A stretch of DNA of 10,699 nucleotides from Collinsella aerofaciens. GTDB taxonomy: Bacteria; Actinomycetota; Coriobacteriia; Coriobacteriales; Coriobacteriaceae. Position 1 is the stretch's first letter. Every line of letters starts with the position of its first letter. The DNA is taken from contig JAUUSS010000081.1 in assembly GCA_030841765.1 (NCBI GenBank), forward strand, positions 1 through 10,699, given 5' to 3'. The translations under genes were made by a program, and so were the position numbers. The notes under the pieces are model-generated. The model had not been told where the DNA came from, did no database searches, and saw nothing but the letters and a program-made list of their open reading frames with translations. Below, one piece after another: positions 6,629 to 10,699 of the stretch.

Positions 6629-7564
6629 TCAGTGTTCGATCCAGCAGCGAAGCGTCTCGCCAGCTTGCAGGTGACGCAGATTCTCCGCGGCGATGTCGAC
6701 CACGTTATTGAGCGTGGCTGCCAGGTGGAACCAGCCCGAGACGTGCGGCGTGATGAGCATGTTGGGCGCATCCCACAGGGGGTTTGTCGCAGGCAGTGGC
6801 TCGGGATCGGTGACGTCGACCGCGGCGCCGGCGAGATGTCCCGACTCCAGAGCGGCAACCAAGTCGTCGGCGACCACAAAATCGCCGCGGCCGCCGTTGG
6901 CAAAGAAGGCGCCCGGCTTCATCGCGGCGAAGAACTCGGCGTTCGCCAGGCCGCGGGTCTCGGGTGTGCTCGGCATAAAGGATGCGACGACATCGGCCTC
7001 GGCCAGGCGCTCAGACAGGGCATCCATGCCGTCCATGTCCTCAAATACAATGGGGTAGACGAGCGGATGGCGCTTGATGCCGCGGACGTGCGCGCCCATG
7101 TCGCGGCAGAGCGTGGCGAAGTGGCCGCCGATATCGCCCGCGCCCAGCACCAGCACATTGGCGTTTTTGAGCGAGGTGACCGGTCCCAAATCCTCCCAGC
7201 GATGCTCGCGCTGCAAGTCGTGATAGCCGGGCAGGTGCTTCATCATGGAAAGGACCATGGCAAACATGTGCTCGCTTACGGCCTGACCGTAGGCGCCGAT
7301 CGAGCAAGACAGCTTGACGTCAGCCGGCACGGTGCCGGCAGCAAGGTAGTCGTCATAGCCGGCGGTCTGCAATTGCAACAGCTGGAGATGCTCGCATGCC
7401 GTGAGCATGTCAGGGTCGATGTTGCCCAGGATCACGTCGGCATCGGCGACCTGCTCGCGCGTGGCGGCGTCGGCGCTCGTGTAGATAAAGTCCTCGCCCG
7501 GAGCGCTCGACTCAAGAATTACGCGATGACGGTCGTTGACGGGCAGCAAAACCAGGATGTTCAC
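6629..7564 (-). CDS. D-isomer-specific 2-hydroxyacid dehydrogenase
   Basis: NAD(P)-dependent oxidoreductase interconverting 2-oxoacids and D-2-hydroxyacids in the cytosol; 311 residues, normal for the family. The nucleotide-binding motif GAGDIGG begins at 141 after strand NVLVL. Catalytic residues fit Arg226 (NGGRGD), Glu255 (DPEPLP) and His274 (TPHVSGW). After the second Rossmann strand the sequence is VRGIKRHP, without the acidic residue typical of NAD-specific forms and with several basic residues. This hints at NADPH use (inference). The chosen start is GTG at 7564, preceded by GGAGAGG at 7-base spacing. A longer in-frame start at 7684 is rejected because it would run through the upstream terminator and hairpin repeat. 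The physiological substrate (glyoxylate, hydroxypyruvate, phenylpyruvate or other) is not determinable. Transcription appears separate from the methionine aminopeptidase gene. Confidence 0.9.
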   Translation of the reverse strand: MNILVLLPVNDRHRVILESSAPGEDFIYTSADAATREQVADADVILGNIDPDMLTACEHLQLLQLQTAGYDDYLAAGTVPADVKLSCSIGAYGQAVSEHMFAMVLSMMKHLPGYHDLQREHRWEDLGPVTSLKNANVLVLGAGDIGGHFATLCRDMGAHVRGIKRHPLVYPIVFEDMDGMDALSERLAEADVVASFMPSTPETRGLANAEFFAAMKPGAFFANGGRGDFVVADDLVAALESGHLAGAAVDVTDPEPLPATNPLWDAPNMLITPHVSGWFHLAATLNNVVDIAAENLRHLQAGETLRCWIEH

Positions 7565-7583
7565 AAGCAGTCCTCTCCGCTCG

Positions 7584-7618
7584 ACCTGCCAAAAAGGGAC
7601 AGGTTTATTTTGGCAGGT
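7584..7618 (+). repeat. Hairpin repeat B (core GGGACAGGTTTATTT)
   Basis: The arms ACCTGCCAAAA (7584-7594) and TTTTGGCAGGT (7608-7618) are a perfect 11-bp inverted repeat around the 13-base loop AGGGACAGGTTTA. The core matches hairpin A (6419-6449, opposite strand) while the arms differ completely. It lies between the terminator of the methionine aminopeptidase gene and the RBS of the dehydrogenase gene, so on the minus strand it falls in the 5' leader or promoter region of the latter and could affect its expression. Confidence 0.65.
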
Positions 7619-7636
7619 TATATCAGGCAAAACGCT

Positions 7637-7681
7637 AAAAAACGCCGGATGCAAGACGAGCGTGCCCGTCAGCATCCGGCG
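7637..7681 (-). terminator. Intrinsic terminator of the methionine aminopeptidase gene
   Basis: On the minus strand CGCCGGATGC (7681-7672), a 19-base loop, GCATCCGGCG (7652-7643) and then six T residues (7642-7637). The perfect 10-bp GC-rich stem and T-run begin about 10 bases past the stop codon of the methionine aminopeptidase, separating it from the dehydrogenase gene. Confidence 0.88.
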
Positions 7682-7690
7682 CATCCACGG

Positions 7691-8578
7691 CTACCAGCTC
7701 AGCAGCTCGTAACCGTCCTCGGTCACCACGAGCTGTACCTCGCACTGGGCCGAATCGCTGCCGTCCTTGGTGCGCACACACCAACCGTCACCCTTGCTAA
7801 TCTTGATGTCGGGCGCTCCGGCATTGACCATGGGCTCGATGGTAAAGACCATGCCCGGGGCCATGATGGTGTCCACATCGGGTGCCTCGGTGGTAAAGCC
7901 CACAAACGGGTCCTCGTGGAACTCCTTGCCAATGCCGTGTCCGCCGTACTCGCGCACCACGCTAAAGCCGGCGTCCTCGACGGTCTTTTGCACGGCCTCG
8001 GCCATAACGGACAGCGGTAGCCATGGCTTGACGGCCGCCAGACCCGCCTCCACGCTGGCGCGGGTGACGTCGACCAGGCGTTGGCGCTCGGCCGAGACCT
8101 CGCCGATGCAGAACATGCGGCTCGAGTCGCTAAAGTAGCCGTCCAAGATCGTGGAGCAATCCACGTTGATGATGTCGCCTTCGTGCAGCACATCCGTATC
8201 GCAGGGGATACCGTGACAGACCACGTCGTTGATTGAGGTGCACACGCTCTTGGGATAGCCCTCGTAGTTGAGATCGGCCGGCGTGCCACCGTGCTCGACG
8301 GTGTAGTCGTAGATCATCTGGTCGATCTGGTTGGTGGTCATGCCTGCGGCGATATGCTCGCCTACGTAGTCGAGCACGCCCACGTTGATGGCAGCGGAGC
8401 GCTTGATGCCCTCGATGTCGGCGGGCGTCTTGTAGAGTGTGCGGGGCAGAACCTCCCAGCCCTCTTCCCACAAGCGCTCGAGGCGCTCATCAAAGGCACT
8501 GTGGCATTTCTTGTATTTTTTGCCGCTGCCGCACCAGCAAGCGTCGTTGCGGCCAGGCACGGGTCCTTTGTCATACAT
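7691..8578 (-). CDS. map: Methionine aminopeptidase type I with N-terminal SEC-C zinc motif
   Basis: Removes the initiator methionine from nascent proteins; cytosolic, acting near the ribosome exit. It has 295 residues. Residues 7-26 carry a SEC-C motif (C14, C16, C25, H26 in ACWCGSGKKYKKCH), a zinc-binding tag also found on SecA and thought to aid ribosome or protein contact. The pita-bread fold follows with the expected residues: H122 (CHGIP), metal ligands D140 (NVDCS) and D151 (FSDSS), H214 (GGHGIG), E248 (TIEPM) and E280 (QCEVQLVVTEDG). The start ATG follows AAAGGAAG with a 6-base spacer. The extended N-terminus matches the variant typical of many Gram-positive bacteria. The gene ends at a clear intrinsic terminator. 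The radical SAM gene is upstream on the same strand, but a large palindrome in the 160-base gap suggests separate transcription. Confidence 0.96.
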   Translation of the reverse strand: MYDKGPVPGRNDACWCGSGKKYKKCHSAFDERLERLWEEGWEVLPRTLYKTPADIEGIKRSAAINVGVLDYVGEHIAAGMTTNQIDQMIYDYTVEHGGTPADLNYEGYPKSVCTSINDVVCHGIPCDTDVLHEGDIINVDCSTILDGYFSDSSRMFCIGEVSAERQRLVDVTRASVEAGLAAVKPWLPLSVMAEAVQKTVEDAGFSVVREYGGHGIGKEFHEDPFVGFTTEAPDVDTIMAPGMVFTIEPMVNAGAPDIKISKGDGWCVRTKDGSDSAQCEVQLVVTEDGYELLSW

Positions 8579-8603
8579 GGCTAACTTCCTTTCATCCGCA
8601 GCT

Positions 8604-8609
8604 AGTATA
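8604..8609 (-). promoter_or_regulatory. Candidate -10 element of the methionine aminopeptidase gene
   Basis: TATACT on the minus strand lies about 25 bases before the start codon and upstream of the RBS AAAGGAAG. The -35 position (CTTTTA at 17-base spacing) is a poor match and abuts the large palindrome at 8631-8697. Plausible but weak. Confidence 0.35.
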
Positions 8610-8630
8610 GCCCACCCATGCGTCCATAAA

Positions 8631-8697
8631 AGTTGCGGTGATATAGTTCCGATTAAAGCGGTTTAACAGCACAAATAGGAACTATATCACCGCAACT
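8631..8697. repeat. Perfect 20-bp inverted repeat (REP-like element or terminator)
   Basis: AGTTGCGGTGATATAGTTCC (8631-8650) and its exact reverse complement (8678-8697) enclose 27 bases. Past one mismatch, ATT/AAT continues the pairing. The loop itself contains TTAAA-GCGG-TTTAA (8653-8666). On the minus strand the stem is followed by TTTTATGG, so it might terminate the radical SAM transcript, but the T-run is short and the stem unusually long and AT-mixed. The perfection of both arms suggests a recently acquired or actively maintained repeat rather than a simple terminator. Confidence 0.7.
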
Positions 8698-8738
8698 GAT
8701 GGGGCGGGATGGCGGGTGCTAGCTGCTGCGTGGTTTTG

Positions 8739-9515
8739 CTAGTAGCTCACCTGGCAGGGGATGCCGAGGGCGCGCACGCGCGCGGCAATGGCGTCGAGCA
8801 CCTCGGGCGCTGCTTTGGCAAGGCCGGCGACCGGTGTCTCGCGCGCCACCGTGTAGATGGTCGCCTCCTGCGGGCGAATACGCTCGAGCGCCGCGAGCCA
8901 AGGGCCGACGTATTCCTCGCCGGTGTTGTCGATGAGCTTGCCCTGATACTCGCCGGTCAAAAAGATCGTCTGGATAATGACATGACTGTCAAAGCTCGTG
9001 AACGTCTCGATCTGGTGCTCCACATCGTAGGGGCCAACGGGTTGATCGAGCAGCTGGATAAATGCCAAGTCGACCGTATCGAGCTTGAGGATATTGTCAT
9101 CAACCATCATGAGCGCATCGTGTACATGGGGACGGTCGGCGCGTGTGCCGTTGGAAAGCACGGCAATCTTGGTGTTTGGGGCAAGCTCGTCGCGCAGCGC
9201 GACGGCGCCGGCGATGGCCTGCGGAAACTCCGGTGCGGCGGTGGGCTCGCCGTTGCCTGCGAAGGTGATCACATCGGGGAGCTCGCCCTCGGCTGCCATC
9301 TCGCACAGCTTTGCCTCGAGCGCGTCGAGTACCACGGTAGCTGTGTTGTACGGCTCGTGGCAGGGGCGCTCGGCGTTGAGGCCGTTTTCGCAGTAAATGC
9401 AGTCGAACGTGCAGATCTTGCCGCTGGCCGGCATCATGTTGACGCCGAGCGAGAGACCAAGGCGACGGCTGCGAACGGGCCCAAAGATGGGGCTGGCATT
9501 CAAAAACGTAGACAT
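8739..9515 (-). CDS. Radical SAM protein
   Basis: Iron-sulfur enzyme of the radical SAM superfamily; 258 residues. The [4Fe-4S]-binding CxxxCxxC is at C35, C39 and C42 (CTFDCIYC), preceded by IFGPVRSRRLGLSLG (10-24), a leader typical of the COG0731-like Fe-S oxidoreductases related to TYW1. Downstream come the SAM-contact GNGEPT motif and the VLSNGT strand, both usual in this group. The protein is short, has no extra Cys-rich cluster domain and ends soon after the barrel. Substrate is unknown, and no maturation partner or precursor peptide gene is adjacent. Start chosen at ATG 9515, 9 bases after GAGGAG. ATG 9521 is only 3 bases from it, and the longer in-frame extension to 10109 runs antisense through the alpha/beta hydrolase gene and is rejected. 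Confidence 0.88.
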   Translation of the reverse strand: MSTFLNASPIFGPVRSRRLGLSLGVNMMPASGKICTFDCIYCENGLNAERPCHEPYNTATVVLDALEAKLCEMAAEGELPDVITFAGNGEPTAAPEFPQAIAGAVALRDELAPNTKIAVLSNGTRADRPHVHDALMMVDDNILKLDTVDLAFIQLLDQPVGPYDVEHQIETFTSFDSHVIIQTIFLTGEYQGKLIDNTGEEYVGPWLAALERIRPQEATIYTVARETPVAGLAKAAPEVLDAIAARVRALGIPCQVSY

Positions 9516-9546
9516 AGGCATATGCTCCTCAAGACAATTGTGCCTA

Positions 9547-9588
9547 AGCATAGCATCGGCTCCAAAGCAAGGTGCGGGCTCTTGCTTT
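9547..9588 (-). promoter_or_regulatory. Candidate promoter and operator-like palindrome of the radical SAM gene
   Basis: On the minus strand TGC-TATGCT (9555-9547) resembles an extended -10 and would start transcription about 25 bases before the start codon. Just upstream, AAAGCAAG (9564-9571) and CTTGCTTT (9581-9588) form a perfect 8-bp inverted repeat with a 9-base spacer over the expected -35 region, as an operator might. Confidence 0.35.
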
Positions 9589-9651
9589 ACAAGTTTCGTT
9601 TTTTCACGTCGCTCATTATGCCGTGCCATGAAAAGCCTTGGGTCGGGTACA

Positions 9652-9665
9652 GTTAATCTGTTAAC
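9652..9665. promoter_or_regulatory. Short operator-like palindrome upstream of the alpha/beta hydrolase
   Basis: GTTAA-TCTG-TTAAC is a 5-bp perfect inverted repeat about 75 bases before the alpha/beta hydrolase start, in the divergent spacer shared with the radical SAM gene. It resembles a small repressor site, but arms this short occur by chance. Confidence 0.2.
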
Positions 9666-9740
9666 AAGCTGTAAGGCAATGCGGGTCCATCTAGCCGTAC
9701 TGACGTGCAACTGGATGGGCGTTGACGATGGGAACACAGT

Positions 9741-10538
9741 ATGGATTTTACGGTCGAGAATGCGGGCACTACGATCGCCTGCCGCGAGTATGCCGGCCCG
9801 GTTGTATCGTCCGATGCACCCGCCTTGGTGTGCGTGCACGGCGCCTGCGTCGACGGTGTCTTTTTTGACGGTATCGCCCGCGAGCTCGCCTGCGACTATC
9901 GCGTCATTGCCTACGACCGCCGCGGTTGCGGCGAGAGTGGCGACGCTGCAGACGGACGCTACGACCTCGCCGCCCAAGCCGCCGACCTGCAAGCTGTTAT
10001 CGAGCATATTGGCGCTCCGGTAAACGTGCTCGCGCACAGTGCCGGTACGCTGGTGGCCCTGGAGCTTCTCCGTGCAAACCCCGCCATAATCTCGCGTGCG
10101 ATTCTGCATGAACCCGCCGTGACGGATGAGGGTGCCGGTCTGGGCGCGGCCCCGGTTTTGCTCGAGATGATCGCCGCAGGAAAGGTCTCCAGGGCATTAC
10201 GGGCCTTCCTGGGCGCCATCGGCGATTCGGACCCTGAGGCCCCCAAGTTAACCGAGGCAGAAGCCAAGCATGCCCTGCGCAACGGCCGCAGTTTCATGGC
10301 GAACGAATACGGGATTACTATGACCTGCGTTCCCGATTGGGATAGCGTTCGCGCGTCGAAAACGGTGGCCGCCGTGCTTTTGGGCGAGCTTTCGATTGGC
10401 ACGCCCCGCGAGGCGGGTACGAGGATGGCGGCTGAGCTTTTGGATTGCCCCCTCGTAACGATTCCCGGCGCGCACAACGGCCTGCGCGATCGCCCGGCAG
10501 CGGCTGCCCAGACTGTCCGTGGCATCCTGGGGTTCTAG
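9741..10538 (+). CDS. Alpha/beta hydrolase
   Basis: Soluble alpha/beta-hydrolase-fold protein of 265 residues, a usual length. The oxyanion-hole motif VHGACVDG is at 32-39 and YDRRGCGES at 58-66 follows strand 4. The nucleophile is Ser100 in AHSAG, with Ala in place of the first Gly of the common GxSxG. The catalytic His is probably H245 (PGAHNGL). The acid is unclear: the loop where an Asp normally sits reads LLGELSIGTP (213-222) with no Asp, while Glu124 in LHEPA lies after strand 6, an alternative acid position in the fold. No signal peptide is seen. The start ATG has only a weak GGGA upstream. The substrate (ester, amide or other) is not predictable, and no partner gene is visible in the window. 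No terminator was found after it. Confidence 0.88.
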   Translation: MDFTVENAGTTIACREYAGPVVSSDAPALVCVHGACVDGVFFDGIARELACDYRVIAYDRRGCGESGDAADGRYDLAAQAADLQAVIEHIGAPVNVLAHSAGTLVALELLRANPAIISRAILHEPAVTDEGAGLGAAPVLLEMIAAGKVSRALRAFLGAIGDSDPEAPKLTEAEAKHALRNGRSFMANEYGITMTCVPDWDSVRASKTVAAVLLGELSIGTPREAGTRMAAELLDCPLVTIPGAHNGLRDRPAAAAQTVRGILGF

Positions 10539-10699
10539 CAGCTGCAAAAAAACAAAACAGGCTTCATCCGCAAACGTTTCGGCCGTGTTAACAAACGTGC
10601 TCAAAACCTCACGCCTGCGGCTTCAATCGCGCCGTCTGCCAACTCATGGTTGATTTCCGATCTCAGCCGAACACATTAGGCGGACAGGCCGTTCCCGCA

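Noticed and set aside
7565..7684. 40-codon N-terminal extension of the D-2-hydroxyacid dehydrogenase
   Set aside because: It would translate the intrinsic terminator and hairpin B; the GTG at 7564 has a good RBS and gives a normal family length.
6530..8020. 496-residue plus-strand open frame opposite the dehydrogenase and methionine aminopeptidase genes
   Set aside because: It runs antisense through two clearly recognisable genes and a terminator, and its product has no family motifs; it is a shadow of GC-rich codon use.
9516..10109. Long N-terminal extension of the radical SAM protein
   Set aside because: It is antisense to the alpha/beta hydrolase and crosses the divergent promoter region; ATG 9515 has a good RBS and the family motif begins at once.

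Overview
The window looks like chromosomal DNA of a GC-rich gut actinobacterium of the class Coriobacteriia, most likely Collinsella or a close relative. This rests on overall impression: GC-rich third codon positions, a group III-type phosphofructokinase, a SEC-C-tagged methionine aminopeptidase, and many palindromic intergenic elements. No 16S rRNA or other marker is present, so the genus is inference.

Layout. Positions 1-1764 (+) hold the C-terminal part of an FtsX-like ABC exporter permease, followed by an intrinsic terminator. Positions 1765-2306 lie between two convergent gene ends. They contain no convincing gene but do contain a 211-bp element with terminal inverted repeats (1891-2101) and a 103-bp cloverleaf-like palindrome (2172-2274). 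Positions 2307-3386 (-) encode 6-phosphofructokinase. Positions 3527-4612 (-) encode a membrane-anchored Ntn-type linear amide hydrolase of the choloylglycine hydrolase/penicillin acylase type. Divergent from it, 4774-6159 (+) encodes an M18 aminopeptidase, followed immediately by a 60-residue ORF of unknown function (6160-6342). Positions 6343-6628 are another convergent gap, filled with three hairpin elements. A minus-strand series follows: radical SAM protein (8739-9515), then methionine aminopeptidase (7691-8578), then D-2-hydroxyacid dehydrogenase (6629-7564). A T-tailed terminator and a hairpin repeat separate the last two, and a perfect 20-bp inverted repeat separates the first two. An alpha/beta hydrolase (9741-10538, +) is divergent from the radical SAM gene. 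In the last 161 bases (10539-10699) I see no gene, terminator or other feature.

The genes look like independent metabolic and housekeeping units (glycolysis, peptide and amide hydrolysis, N-terminal methionine removal, reductase and radical chemistry). They do not form one pathway or a defence or mobile island. No transposase, integrase, tRNA, rRNA or CRISPR array was seen.

The most notable content is non-coding. Two hairpins (6419-6449 and 7584-7618) share the core GGGWCAGGTTWRTTT but have completely different, internally complementary arms. That is the expected signature of a dispersed hairpin-repeat family. Together with the other large palindromes it suggests several REP/BIME- or MITE-like families that have accumulated mainly beside gene ends. 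I could not search the genome, so their copy number is unknown.
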